A stretch of 64,000 nt of DNA from Nectonema munidae (GCA_030549495.1 JAUIRK010000897.1:642001-706000), one strand, 5' to 3'; positions 1 through 34,893 are shown, numbered from the stretch's first letter. Notes: generated from the letters alone by a model not told the origin. Numbers and translations: made by a program.

Positions 1-22204
<22,204 letters not shown>

Positions 22205-22230
22205 TTGAAAAATAGTGATTTTGTTTCTGA

Positions 22231-24496
22231 AATATAATAATTAATTTCATGAATTATGTTAACAATTAAATTAGCAACCAAGGCTTTATATATAGATATA
22301 TTTTCTACACAATTTCAAAGTATTCCCAGATAAAAGAGTATTTTATGACTATTAAATACTAGAATGAGGAATTTGTTTTTTGAAGGTTTATAAGAGATAA
22401 AAAAAATTACCGTTCCTTCAATGTGATGTAAGAATACTTAAAAATACAAATTTTATACTACATTCAAGATGATAAGATGTAGCAATAAAATTATATACAT
22501 CTAATAATACTATTTATTTTTAATAAATAATATAAATTAATTGCTATGGATACAGATGAGAAAGTTTTTAGCGATAATTTTAAAAGGAACACTTTAATAT
22601 GACAGAGGTAGTGATATATAACGAGGATGTGAATAATACTGTTAAACTTTTGTTTCTTGGGTTTAACTAGTCTAGTGAAATTTTTACTTTTTTTTTTTAT
22701 AAAATACTTACTTTTAAATAAAATTTAAAAAAAAGGTGAATCACAAAATTTAATAAATTGAAATTTTGATACATTCAAACATTCGTTTTAATTACCTTTT
22801 ATAACTCGCTTTCTTTCAGGCTCCAAAAAATAATGTACAAGAATTTGTATAATCAAAATAAAACCAGCATTGTTATTCTTCTTTTGATATAATTTATACA
22901 CAACATAATTTATGTTTGCTAACAGTGGCATTGAAACAATAGATTGCTAAAAAGTCTCATGAAACCTGCTCTAAGAAAATCCGATCTTAAAATAGTCGGT
23001 CAAAAATGTCAAATCTGACATGTTGCACATATTTGACCGTATTTTTTTAATAAAAAGCAAACTCCTTTTCTTTTACAGGCATTGGATGATGTAGATTTAC
23101 TAGCCTACCCCACCCCCCTCGGAATGCGCCCCTGATCTAATTAGTATAGTTCATTTAGTATTAAAAAATACCAAAAGTTCTCTGATTATATTTTGTTTAA
23201 ATTTCTAAAAAAAAAAATTACAATTTTTTATCGCAAAGACGTCTTCTCAGAAAGATTTAAAATTTTCAAGGTCAACGTTACAGAAGGAAAAAATAAATTT
23301 CCGGAAAGAGGATACACTATATAGTAATGTTTCTTAGTCTTTGAACGCATGCACCAATGCGCTCATAAAACTTTGATACATAAGATTGAAAATATTGGGG
23401 CATCTGAAAATTGTTAGATAATGGATTTGAAATTCTTTTTTGGCACTTGTTTTCTCCCCCACCCCTTTTTTCAAATCGCTATTTAATTTTTGAAATACTA
23501 TTTTGTATAAAAGAAAAAAATTTTATTTCAATGAGTTCTTTAATTCATCTAATTATATTGTATGAATATATTTGATACATTTTTTTTAAGAAGTGGGGTA
23601 ATAGGTGCCCTTTTTTATTTATTATACACTAAGAAAGTAATAGATAGATATTTGTTAGCAAACATCTCGCAATTCTTTACATTTACCTTAAAAACTAGAA
23701 AGAAAATAAGATCCATTCATAAATTTCACAAATATGTTAATAAAAACTAAAAGAATTGATAAAATATATAAAAGTGATATGTGTTGTTTGTTAATAAATT
23801 TTCTTTTTATATTTTCCACCATTATTTTGTATGAAATAAAAAATTTTGCTCATGACTTTTGGAAATTTATTACGGTACGATTTCATGTTATCAATAAATT
23901 ATATAGAGGAAGTGTAGAATCTTTCATATGTAAATTTTAATTTTTAGAACCCACTACAACTAATTTTCTGTATCCACTAAACCTATAAAAAAATTGATAA
24001 AAATCGGTGATAAATGCTGAACAAATTTAAAAGCTGGGAAAAAATATAAAATACTAGACTTGTAAAGTTGATTAAAAAAATTTGAATTTGATTTGAAAGT
24101 ATTTATATATAAATTATGATCTTTCATTGATATAAAAATCTTATTTAATTATTTTATACGTAAAATTAAATTTATTCTTTTAATATTTTTTTATTTCTTC
24201 TTTTTTAAATTTCAATTTTCATTTTTTAATTCTACTTTTAAAAGATTTAAAATTGAAATTATCAAATATTTTACTTCTAAATATCAAATTGCTTATTAAA
24301 ATATAAAAATTAGAATAATTAATTATAAAATTCTTATTTGGTTATTTTTATATTAAATTTATTCAATAAAACAGACAACAGGAAACAACTATAGAAAGTT
24401 TGGTGTGAAAATTTTGATCACATCAGATTTATTTCTATGAAAATTTTTAAACAAATATTTTAATACTTTTGTTACAAAATATAATGAAATACCTCA
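22231..24496. other. Gene-free spacer upstream of GART
   Basis: This is very A+T-rich DNA with only short chance reading frames (for example 23562-23940, low in complexity and rich in Phe, Ile and Lys). A stretch CACCCCCCTCGGAATGCGCC near 23110-23130 looks like an isolated hAT-type end, but no partner was found. The GART promoter should lie in the first part; no clear core element is visible. Confidence 0.6.
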
Positions 24497-26860
24497 TTTA
24501 GTAGGTAGATAGAAGATATATGAGCACTTTCCAACGTAGGTTGATATGCATGCGAAGCATAGGAATTGGGTTCATGATCTAAAATAGAAGTAAAGAAGCT
24601 TTAGTAAGGTGAAAAGTATGATCTAGGTTGCTTGTGTATGATTATGCATATGTTTGGAAGTTGTTTGATAAGGGCGAAGTTAAGTGTTGGTGGGTATAGA
24701 GAGGAATGGTTCTATTATATTAAAGAAGTGAAGCCAAATCTGCTAAAATTAGAGTGCAAATTATAATGATAAAAATTGGCTTAACACAGGCAATGAGAGG
24801 TGAACCATCTTATTATGTTGCGAGGAAGAGTAATGTTTTATTTAGTGCAATTTGGGATAAGGGTGTAGGCATGTTGGTTAAGTAAGGCCATTCGTTTGAA
24901 ATGAGTTATTTATAGATGTTTCAAAAATGAATAAAGGGAGGGCGGGGGTTAAGATATGTTGTGATGTTAGGGATGTGGATTTGGATGAGAGGCTTACCAA
25001 AAAATTCATAAAGGAGGAGGAATACGGCGGGGCACCAGAATAGTTTAATTGAGTAATTGTTGATAAGGTTGATTAATTTTTGGCTAGGCTAATTCTTGAA
25101 AGGGGGATTTTTCTGTCATGTTGTTGGCCCTTGATTATGTTTTGTGAATCTATGAAAAAGATTATGTGCTTGAATTTTAATGTAAAGATGATTAAATTAT
25201 TGGAAATTATAAAGTTACAAGTAAAATGTTTATTTTAAAAACAACACAAATTTTCGACTCCAAGAGTCTTTCTCAAGTGCGTGTAAATGTATAAATGAAG
25301 GATAGAAGGAGAGTCGGTGGTTTGTTGAGTGAGATTAAGTGTCATTGATCTTTTACGGTTGTTTGACTGGCTGTGAGGGAGATTATGTTGTTCATGATGA
25401 AGATGAAGAGTAACATATGCGAATGGTTTAATAAGCTAGATTTATAGATAGTAAATGATTGTGTGGAACAAGTACATGTATGCATGTTAATGGTATATAT
25501 GCGAACAATATAATATATATTTGAACAAGTTAATCTAATATTCAATATATTCAATTCTAAACGGTTGAATAGATTAAATTGAAGATAGTAAAAGATTGTA
25601 TTTATATATAGAGTAAATGTATGTTACCATATTTGTAAGTAGTGATACAGAAGATATAAATATGAAATAGAATTAAACATATGTACACGCAATTTATTCG
25701 GCTTTTACGAGATTCAGCGTTACAATAGTCCTATTCGTAACCCGGGAACTATACAGGTTTCAGTACATATAGTATATAGAAAAAAGAAAAAGAAAGTATG
25801 AATCAATCGTTAAAATATTAGTGCATAAATTGTGTATTCATTACTGGGTTTATTTTTGATATTAAAATTTCTTCTTTTACAATTCTCTCATTGTCATTAA
25901 AGCATTTTTCTAATATAATCAATTGGATGTTAGAATTATTAAAATTAATGTTTCTATGATGAGTAGTAAAATGAAATCCAAGTGGAGAACTAGTTTTATT
26001 GTGTTTAATATTACTGATATGCTCTCTAAGTCTAAATATTACTGGTCTGCTGGTTTCACCTATATAATATTCTAGACATATCTTGCATGTAATTCTATAT
26101 ATAACATTAAAATTGCTACACATTCCTTTATCTATTATACTACATTCATCATCACATCTATGATTATTTGGTTGTTTATTTCTTGGTCTAAGTATGGTGT
26201 GTAAGTTTTTATTAGATTAAATTATTATCAATAATGTGGTTGCATGATGTTAGGAATGCTAGAGCTTCAGTTTCATAAGTGGAGGTGTTAATGTCTATGT
26301 CCATTTGTTGTATGAAGAAGGGAATACTTGTATTGTGATTAAAAAAGGCGCAAGCTGCGGTTGTTTTGTAAGGTGATTTTGAGCTGTCCGTAAAAATTGA
26401 GAGTTGGTGATGCCCATTTGAATTGCGTTGCTGTTTAATGGAGTTGAGTGCTAAAAATTTGTGTTGGCACAATTTTGTAGAGTAAGTTGTAGCATATATT
26501 GTTCAAGAAGGAAATTGAACAATTTGAGCGAAGGAGAGGTGTGAGTTGAATAAAAATTCGTGAAGTTATGTGGTGCTGGTGAGAGTGAAAGATAGATAGA
26601 TATTTTTAATTATGTTTTTCTTTAGGTTTAATTGTAAGGGTAGGATATGTGTGAGAAGTTCAAATTTTGACCTAGAAGCATTTGTGATTGTGAGGAAGCA
26701 TAGGCGATGTATTTTGTTAAGATGGGTTAGTGAGTTCTGGAATTTGAGTAAACTTCCCCAGGCGAGTGAGCCATATTGTATAACTGGAAGTATGATAGAT
26801 TTTTAGATGTACTTTGAGATATTTGGATGAAGACCCCACTTGATAAAACAGTTTAACTCC
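24497..26860 (-). mobile_element. RNase H-bearing LINE (I/R1-like), interrupted by a Penelope-like insertion
   Basis: Minus-strand pieces in order: the end of the reverse transcriptase region (VIQYGSLAWGSLLKFQNS then LNKIHRLCFLTITNASRS, about 26680-26800), then RNase H (LSIFTDSSKSPYKTTAACAF, TYETEALAFLTSCNHIID, 26212-26420). After the insertion come HIIFFIDSQNIIKG and, near 25090, LFWCP, both typical of RNase H. The order of reverse transcriptase then RNase H, with the ILTYG..AW..KL style, fits I/R1-group LINEs. The 3' end lies near 24497, where a TAGGTAG tract and a tail containing CAAAGCAC or GAGCAC recur at 49030 and 49665. The copy is 5'-truncated, with stops in the downstream part. Confidence 0.65.
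25202..26214 (-). mobile_element. Penelope-like element, GIY-YIG part, inserted in a LINE with a 12-bp duplication
   Basis: The open frame 26123-25818 (101 residues, extending upstream in frame to LRPRNKQPNNHRCDDECS) contains NVIYRITCKICLEYYIGET, FRLREHISNIKHNKTSS and a terminal EEILISKINPVMNTQF. This is the C-terminal GIY-YIG nuclease of Penelope-like elements, with its Cys-rich linker. Downstream, near 25262-25274 on the minus strand, a short hairpin GACTC-TTG-GAGTC sits where such elements often carry one. GATTAAATTATT is present at 25190-25201 and at 26215-26226. The copy is 5'-truncated, with no reverse transcriptase. The nuclease domain itself reads open. Confidence 0.75.
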
Positions 26861-27030
26861 TTCACCTTATGATTCTTCAAACAAAATTTGTTTGTAAAGA
26901 TATTCAATTAGACATGCAAATTTAGGTTTCCAACGAATAATGCATTTAAAAACGTGATTCTTACTCTCAATTTAATTATTATCCGTCCAAAATAAATTCA
27001 TGTCATCTTTTTGATTATAAATGTATCCAG

Positions 27031-27591
27031 GGTGCGAAGTAAAAAATTGTCACTAGGAGGGGGGAGGGGGTGATGGTCTGATTTGTGGAGTCACCCCTCG
27101 CATAGAAACACACAGAAGATGTAGGGAACGTCCCATGAGGTCAAGTTCTACAAAAAAGATCAAAATCTCAAATAAAATCACGTACTTGTATGCATTTCTA
27201 AAGCTACATGCTACTACACTGCCTCCATTTTGAGATGGATACCATACTTTCTATAGATCATAAAGAGCAGTCTCATTACAACTTCGTAATATTTTTAATC
27301 GTCATGTTTTTGGACTGTCTGATAGATGGAGCACACTGAAAACGTAAGCATAATGAAAAGATACGCATTGCATACGAGTATCGAGACGATGAAAACACAT
27401 CTGCACAGATAGAGCAACATTATCGTTTATGTGTGAATAAAATGGCTACATGTAAGATGTGCGACATTGGGAGGGACATTTCTGAGTCCCTCATGGGAGG
27501 GGCAAAATTATTTCATTGGGGGGGGGGGGGGTTCGTTCTGTCATTGGGGGAGGGGGGCGAAGACGACGACGACGACGACGAATAACTACCT
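27031..27591. mobile_element. Non-autonomous inverted-repeat element with poly-G and GAC repeats
   Basis: GCGAAGTAA near 27036 and TTACTTCGC near 27580 are exact inverted copies. ATGTATC occurs just outside both ends (27023-27029 and 27590-27596), suggesting a 7-8 bp target duplication. Inside are a run of 14 G at 27518-27531, further G-runs and a GAC microsatellite at about 27562-27581. No protein is seen. It probably belongs to the hAT-like small elements common in this window. Confidence 0.6.
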
Positions 27592-27599
27592 ATCCCCCC

Positions 27600-28903
27600 T
27601 TACTTCGCATGTATCTTTCAAAGTTTTATAAAATTAAGATAAATAACTAAAAAAAATTAAAAAAAAACAAAAAAATTAAATCTAAATTCAAATTTTTAAT
27701 AATTTTGTTATAGGTTTCAGAAAAAATTTCCCTTTTGAATTTAAAAATTAGTACATCAAAATACATTTTTCAATAGAATTTAAATTTGTTTTTTCACAAT
27801 AATTTGCTAACGTATTAATATAATGCCTATAACAAAGTTTTAATTTACATTTCTGAAATACGTTATTTACGACTTTCATAATAACTTTTCTTCGTCCTTA
27901 CCAAAATAACACACCTCATAATTTTTTGATAAAAATACTTTTCAAATGATTAAGAAAAAAAGATAAAGTTTTAAAAATAGACTCATAAACAATTATGCAT
28001 TCATTTTTGATAAAACACAAACAGAACTTTACATGTTTTTGCACTCTTCAAAGTCTTTTCCCCCTTCATATTTTACTCAAAAATTGGAGACCTTACAAAC
28101 ACAACATACCATTTTTCTAATCGCATCCTATAATCAACTCACTTCAATTATACACTTCTACTGATGACAAACTTACTTAAATATTCTTGAAATGACCTAG
28201 CTATATAACCTTGCTGAATAAATATTTTCAAACGCACCTTACGATCCGCTCCTTAAAAACAATAGTCCTCTTATTAAATCACACATACTATACCTTAGAC
28301 AAAAACTCAATAAATTCCTCACCCTCTTCCTTCCTCAAGTATAACACAAATCAAATTCTTGATATTTAGTTGAAAATAAAATTCAATCAAACATTACATG
28401 TCTGCGAAACTCTGTGACACTTCTAATATAATCAAAAAATCAACAAGTTATTTTCAATATTATAGTTGAAAAAGTATTGTTTATGAAAATATATTTGTTC
28501 TAAGCGCTCTCCAGTGCTTCTCCAGGCACTTTTAAGTAATATGCTGAAAAACTTTAACCGTTTTTTAATTTAAATGGATAAAATATAAATATATTTTTTT
28601 CTCAAGGTAGCTAAATAAATATTTTTTTCTCAGGATTTGAATTTAACTATAAGCTGTAAAAGTATTAGGTTTTGATTCGAAAGTAAAACAACCGTTAGCC
28701 AATTTCAGATACTAGTCTGCAATACCCATTCCTCAAATCTACCTACATAGAAATATCCTATCTACCTAGAATAGAACTAAAATATTATTTAAAAATTTGA
28801 TATTCCTGATGAATTTTTTATTCCATTTTTATATTTCATTTCAGTTTGCACGCCATTAAAATTATATTTCTTTTTCCCCTATACAATTATAATAAAATCT
28901 TAA
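27600..28903. other. Spacer before the SR gene
   Basis: A+T-rich sequence with no reading frame of note. A possible 5'UTR splice acceptor (TTCATTTCAG ending about 28844) precedes the SR start codon. No TATA or initiator match was judged convincing. Confidence 0.5.
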
Positions 28904-31900
28904 ATGTCTAGACTATATATAGGAAGAATTAATTATAGAGCCAGAGAAAAGGATATAGAACGTTTTTTTCGTGGTTTTGGACCTATCAAAGAAGTTATGC
29001 TCAAAAATGGATATGGATTTATTGTAATTTGATATTATTTTTTATAATTTCTGTTAATGGTACATTTTTCATTTTAGGATTTTAATGATCCAAGAGATGC
29101 TGAAGATGCATTGTATGAAATGAACGGTAGAGAACTTTTCGGTGATAGGTTATTTAATTTATCTTTTTACTCATACCTTAAAATCAGTGCAATCAAACTT
29201 GTTAGATTTTTATTTTCTCATATGAATGTCCTTTCTTAAATGACTATTGCCTTTTCCAAAGTAATGAAATTATGCGCTGTTTGTTTTTTTCAATAGTAAT
29301 AATCATGCGAAATTGAATTATGTTATAATTAAAATTTTTATTTATACGTTTCTTCACCGTTGAAATGGTAGAGCTTCTATTACATTTAGATATTGAGTTC
29401 GCTGGATTAAACAATTTAACTGCATCTTATATTAAGCAACACTAAGCTTAAACTTGTGTTGATGTCGGTGTGATGTTAAGAAATCATGAATGGTCACCAA
29501 AATCTTAGTATAATTAACTGATGTATCCTAATAATATGTAAATATATATATGTATTATGCTTCTTAAAATATGACTACGACCCCGCTAATTTAGTTGCGT
29601 ATATTTGCAAGGGAGGTATTTAAGGTTGTGAAAGACAAAATTAACATATTCACAGCATTATGAATTTTGAGACTTGTCAAAAAACAAGTTAAAATATAAT
29701 TAATTTTAATGGTAGCCTTGGGCTTGAATCATGTTGTTAAGTTTCTCTATTCGTGGTTCAATCTTGGAAAGTGCTACCCTCAAATCAAAACCGGTTGCAG
29801 ACGATTTCTGTCTTGTTTTAATCGTAATGAGAAAATCTGCATTTCTATAAGTTTAGAATAACTTATATATGAATTTATTTTTCTATAATTTCTAATGCTG
29901 CATGGCTTTCAACCAAAGGGTAGAACTAATTCCACCTTTCGATAAATTTACCCCTGATCCACCTCACTTCTATTCATGAAAAAGATTTTATATAAACAAG
30001 TACATAATTTCACTTTTGCAAATTATAATAATTTTGTTCTTTCAAAAATTCCAAGAATGTGTGCGCCACTGCCAGTAATTATAGAATTTTCTCCTGAATT
30101 TAAAGGAAAAAATAACAGGTTTTTCTTTGTTGATTTATGATCTGTGATTTTAGTCTTTACTAGCATTTTTTGTTTTTTCTATTACAAGTATATAAAATGA
30201 GCTATTAATCGGTTTATTCATTGTCTTATCAATAGAGATACAGGTAAAGAAAAGAATAAAATATCATTACAAGTTGGTGTAGTAAAATAAATATTTTTAA
30301 AAATAATATTATATGTCTCTCTCTGCAGTTCGGATCTGATTTTTTTCCTCTCCAATTTCTATAAGAGTGGATCGTTCCTTTTTTCACCGACTCTTTCAAA
30401 AAACTTGGTTCAGCTAATCTTCAGTATTCAAATAAAAATACGTGATTTAATGCCGATATTAATATTTCGAATAAATTGGGGGGTATGAACTTTTAAATTT
30501 TGATTCTATCCTTTTGTGAATTTTTTAACGTTTTCAAATTATTTTTTAGAATTGTCATTGAATATGCTAAAGGGACACCTCATGGAAGAGATGCCAGTAG
30601 AGATGGGTTTAGATCGAATGAAAGATATCTAGAGCGTCCTTATGAAAGAGATTTTAGAAGGTGGCGGCTTCCTTTCTTTTTTATGATGTGTGATTATTTT
30701 TCAACATTTTAGATCAGAATCCCCTAGAAGGTCTTGCAGTTACAAAGTAGTGGTGGAACCAATATCAAGCAGAGCATATAAAAGCGTAAATTTTTACATT
30801 AACTTTGCATTTGTTAAATGACATGTGCTTGAAAATATTGTAACGTATAATTTGCTTACTTATAGTAAATAAGCAAGCAAATGGTGATTCAATTCTATCA
30901 CTAACAATGTTAGCAATCAATCAACCCAACAGCCACCAACCAACAATCGTCAAATCAATTTTCTAATTTAAATAACGCAATCCCAACACACGATCCTTCA
31001 GCGCTAACAAATATTTTAGCCATTCAACACACTCGCAATTATCCCCGTGGAATAACTGCCTACCGCATTTTAAAGCTCAAAAATTATATACCTAACTTAA
31101 GAATTCTGCTAGTAGATTGTATTGAGCGGCGTTTTTCTTTCAAATTGATAGTTATGACAAACCTGGAAGAAAATGGATACTCTTCTATCATTCCAATTCT
31201 AATCGCAATACTCTTTTTATAGGATATAAAAAGTCATTTCAAGAGATGTGGTGAAATTGATAGAATTGAAATTAAAGGAAAAATTGCGTAAGTTTTATTA
31301 TACTTTTGATGTATAATGTGGGCTAGGGTTTCTCAACCGTGCGTGAATCACCCACTTTTGGGGAAAAATTTTTTTTTAGTTGGTATCCTTTTTTATCAAA
31401 TTATTTGGCATTGTATAAACAAATATTCAATATCTCAATCAAATTCAAATCTTTCTAATTATAAATCTCAGTTGAAACATCACTTATTGTTCAGAATTAA
31501 GGATTTGTTTGAACTAAAAATCCTTTTTTTTTGTAATATGAAATCTAGAAAAAAAATATTAGCAATATTTTATTAAATCTAAATGGAATTGAAATTGAGG
31601 TTTGGAAAAAAAAGCTATTTTAGGATTTCATAGGGGGGCATTTTTAATTTTTAGAGTCTCAGTTGGCGATTTAAACAAAATGTTTGAACAATGATTGTGA
31701 GAAAGAACTTTAATCTCTTAAAAAGTTGCAATTATTCTATTTTTAAGATAATCACGTATTTTGTAGTTGTCGATTTTAATTTGAATGTTGATAAAATACA
31801 AGAATGTTATTTCAATTCCTCCATCACTTCTTTGTCCGACATATCTCGTGTATTTGTAATTCATTCTAGTTTTATATCTTTATTGCCACTAAATGTTTAG

Positions 31901-34893
31901 CACCGTTACTTTTACTCGCTCTAAAGATGCTAAATATTGTGTCGATAAGTATGACGGTACGGAGTTTTTTGGGAAAAGAGTTACCGTTAATGAACGAAGA
32001 AGTCGATCCAGATCTCGCAAAAGGTATTTTGATTTCCTTCTTTTCAAATAACTCATGCCACAGATAAATTATGATTTATGGATGTCTACCTAAAACTAAA
32101 TTTAATACTATTTTCTGTCTATGACAAAGAAAACATTGATACGGTGAGCTTCAAAAAATAGTATTAAAATTTAGAATGAAATATAAATAAAACAACTAAT
32201 TTCTGAGTATTATTTACCTTCTCATCTTTTATTTTGAAATTGATTTTTCTAAAGATTTTTTATTGCAACTTTAAGAGAAAATTGCATGGCCTGAAAGTCT
32301 TTAATTGTTTATTATCACTGTTTCCCCGTCTAGCATTTTCAATTCCATATAATTATATATTTAATTAAAACTTATTTGGTTGTTTCAATTCCTTAAAAAC
32401 AATGGTATTTTAAATTAAAAATGTTTCGCGTATTGCAATATCATCCATTCAAAATATTTTTTGTCTCTTAAAGAGGTTTGGGGAAGATCTCAAAGCATAG
32501 AAAATGTTTTTGTTAAATTTAACCAGATCTACAAAATATTTTTGCTAAAACTATCCGTTTATAAAAATAACAAGTTTTAATTTAAATTTTAGATATTTTG
32601 TAAATAATACACTTTTATTGAAAAAGTAAAACATTTTGCTAAATGACAATAATTACAGGAATGGTTTATAAACAAATGTTAGTTATTTGATTTTGTTACA
32701 TATTTTAGACTTGAGATCGTTACTACTAAAAAACCTCGTTATAGTTATTGTCACTTTCAATAGAAAAGTTCTCTATTATCGTTTAATTATAAAAATTTTG
32801 GTCCTTTTTTTCATTATCGTTTCTTTCCGTTAAATTTTTGTTTTTTAGAAAATAAGAAAAAAGTATTAAAATTCAAATACATAATAATTGTGTTTAAAGT
32901 TTTGTTACATTACAGTTTTCCTTCAAAGCGTAAAAATTTAGAAACGACTTCAATTAACCTTTTGAGGCTTAGTGTGACACCGGTGTACCAAGAAATAATA
33001 ATCGTCTGCTTACAACATACAAAAATGAATGAAAAAGAAAGCAGACAATTATTCTTCAAGATTCCGGTCCTCAAAGGGAAGCTTTGTAAGCGTGAAAAAT
33101 TGGTGTTGTATTCTTCCATCTCAAAGAAGATGGAAATACAAAAAAAAATAAAGAATACAGTGATTTTATTTAGAGCTTGCAGACCATATTAATAAGATGA
33201 AGCAACTTATTTCACAACCTGATTCTTTCGAAGTTATCAAGATACTTCCGTTCTAAAAAGCTGGATCCTTTATTTTACTTTACCTTCATAAGGCAGGTTG
33301 ATGAGAAAGGAGTCGGTATCTAATAAAATTTAGGTTCATAAGCTGTGAAGTATTTTGTGTCCTTCATTTAAAATGTTCAAAAATAAAATGTAACGTTGAT
33401 ATGTATAGTTTTATACGATAGTATCATTTAATATATTCTTTTTACTCTTAAAACGATCATATGTCTATTTCAGCCGTTCCAGACGTAGATCTTATGCCTC
33501 GAAATCAAGAAGTAGAGAAAAATCTTCTCGTAGAAGTCCTCGTAAAGATTCCAGATCAAAAAGTAAATCACATTCCCCACCTTCCGTTACAAGAGGCGAC
33601 AGAGAAGAAAGAGGTCGAAAGAAGTACTCTAGGTCTTCTGATGAAGCTTCTCCGGAGCACAGAAGAAACAAAAAGTCAAAGAAGTATGGCGATGACCATC
33701 AGAAAAATGGGCGTCGTCATCACAGTGATGATGAAGAAAGAAAGCGCCTGTCATCAGAAAGTCCTCCCCGATACAGTAAAGAAAACGATGAAGATGGAAG
33801 TGGAAAAGAAGACACGAGTAATTCTTTTTATACTGCAACACAAACTGATATCATATCGTTGATTTCTTTTATTGATTCGTTAAACTTGAAAACTATAACC
33901 GTTTCTACACAAAAAGAAGCTGCACGTGTTTTACAAAATCATAAATGCAGTTTAACAATGTGCGAATTAGAAGCGTTTGTTGCAATACAATATATAAGAT
34001 TCGTTACATTATTTAAAAATCTTGAGTAAATATTCATGAGGGCTTCTTTTTAAAAAAAACAATGTTGATAATCGTTTTATTAAACTAATAATGAGAAATT
34101 TAAGATTCAGTGATAAATGTTCACAGGAACTTAAAGAATCAAACAGAATAAATATTACTTTTTTATAATCTTAGCTTCACAATCACATTTGACGAACAGT
34201 TATTTCGAATCAAAACTCGCTATCCTATCACTCACTAATCCAACAAAGCGATATAAATATGAACAAGAATTCTGAAGTCATTTTATGACCCCTTTTGGTA
34301 GTTGAAGAGGTAAAAAGTAGTTGAGGTGTTAAAACATATTTGGACTTATTGCAATTTAGCATTTTTTTCCACTAGTTGCGAATCCAAGCAGTGGAAATGA
34401 AATTTCAAGCAAACACAAGCTCATTTATCACGATTTTTTATTTTGAATGATTTGTGGGAAAAATTTGACTGATTTTCAATTTTTTAAATATTTTTTCAAA
34501 TTGTTAAATCAAAATTTTTAACCTGGATAAAATCTTTAATACATATGTGAAAAAGATACTTAGCCTAACGCTAATCCAGTTAAAATGCTAAATTTCGAAA
34601 CGAATTGATCGTGTTACGCCGAGTTTTAATGTAATATATCAAATTTATGAGTAAGAGATCTGTTCTAATTCTATTTTTTAGGTAAGGATGAAGAGCAAAT
34701 CAATAAAGAATTTGGAAATAAGCCTTTGAAGGATAGTGATGCAGATAATGATTTTAACGATGAAAATATATGCCACGATAATGAAAATCCTAATTTAATG
34801 GAAGATGATAAATATCAAAATGATGAAGCTGGATCATCTTCTCACTACGATCAGCACCACAAAGAAAAGGAAAACTCTGATTCTGATTACTAA
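28904..34893 (+). CDS. SR-type splicing factor with two RRMs (B52/SRSF4-6-like), 8 coding exons
   Basis: Exons: 28904-29023, 29078-29148, 30550-30660, 30713-30785, 31223-31287, 31901-32023, 33474-33817, 34682-34893. All junctions are GT-AG and in phase, giving 372 residues. RRM1 (residues 1-70) has RNP2 LYIGRI and RNP1 NGYGFIDF, and matches B52/SRSF6 closely. An Arg-rich linker follows. RRM2 (about 115-185) has YKVVVEPISSR, GEIDRIEIKGKIATVTF and DKYDGTEFFGKRVTV, but AYKSDIKSHF stands where SR proteins carry SWQDLKD. The RS region (about 187-302) starts SRSRSRKS and runs through SKSRSREKSSRRSPR, changing to mixed charged residues. The tail (about 303-372) is acidic and ends KEKENSDSDY. The protein should bind exonic enhancers in the nucleus and recruit the spliceosome. 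Introns 1, 3 and 7 are short to moderate (54, 52 and 864 bp); no nonsense cassette exon was recognised. Confidence 0.92.
30913..31222 (+). other. Unexplained open stretch in SR intron 4
   Basis: About 100 codons are open from 30914 to a stop overlapping the exon 5 acceptor. They include NPTATNQQSS, PSALTNILAIQHTRNYPRG, YRILKLKNYIPNLRILLVD and NLEENGYSSIIPIL. The region is richer in C and G than the rest of the intron. No start codon is needed if it is exonic, but no acceptor upstream is convincing. It may be a fragment of a mobile-element protein; the family is not recognised. Confidence 0.35.
32958..33078. mobile_element. TTAA mini-element C, related to elements A and B at 10.1-10.35 kb
   Basis: It is preceded by TTAA at 32954-32957. 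The left end is CCTTTTGAGGCTTAG; the right end in reverse complement is CCCTTTGAGGACCGG. Next to the left end is a near-palindrome, GTGACACCGGTGTAC. The core carries CGTCTGCTT at about 33003 and AAGCAGACAATTATTC at about 33040, facing each other. The right TTAA is not preserved. It lies in SR intron 6. Plus- and minus-strand open frames across it look like chance. Confidence 0.7.
33818..34029 (+). other. Open extension into the last SR intron (possible alternative C-terminus)
   Basis: If the donor at 33818 is not used, the exon 7 frame stays open for about 70 more codons to TAA at 34027-34029. It reads TSNSFYTATQTDIISLISF, then STQKEAARVLQNHK, CELEAFVAIQYIRF and a final FKNLE. In DNA of this base composition a stop is expected about every 12 codons. 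The composition (mixed hydrophobic and polar, amphipathic) looks like protein rather than intron. The retained form would lose the acidic tail encoded by exon 8. Confidence 0.5.

Noticed and set aside
31316-31900. hAT element in SR intron 5 starting CTAGGGTTTCTCAACCG
   Set aside because: The single hAT-like end has no matching partner or duplication, and the frames in it are chance.
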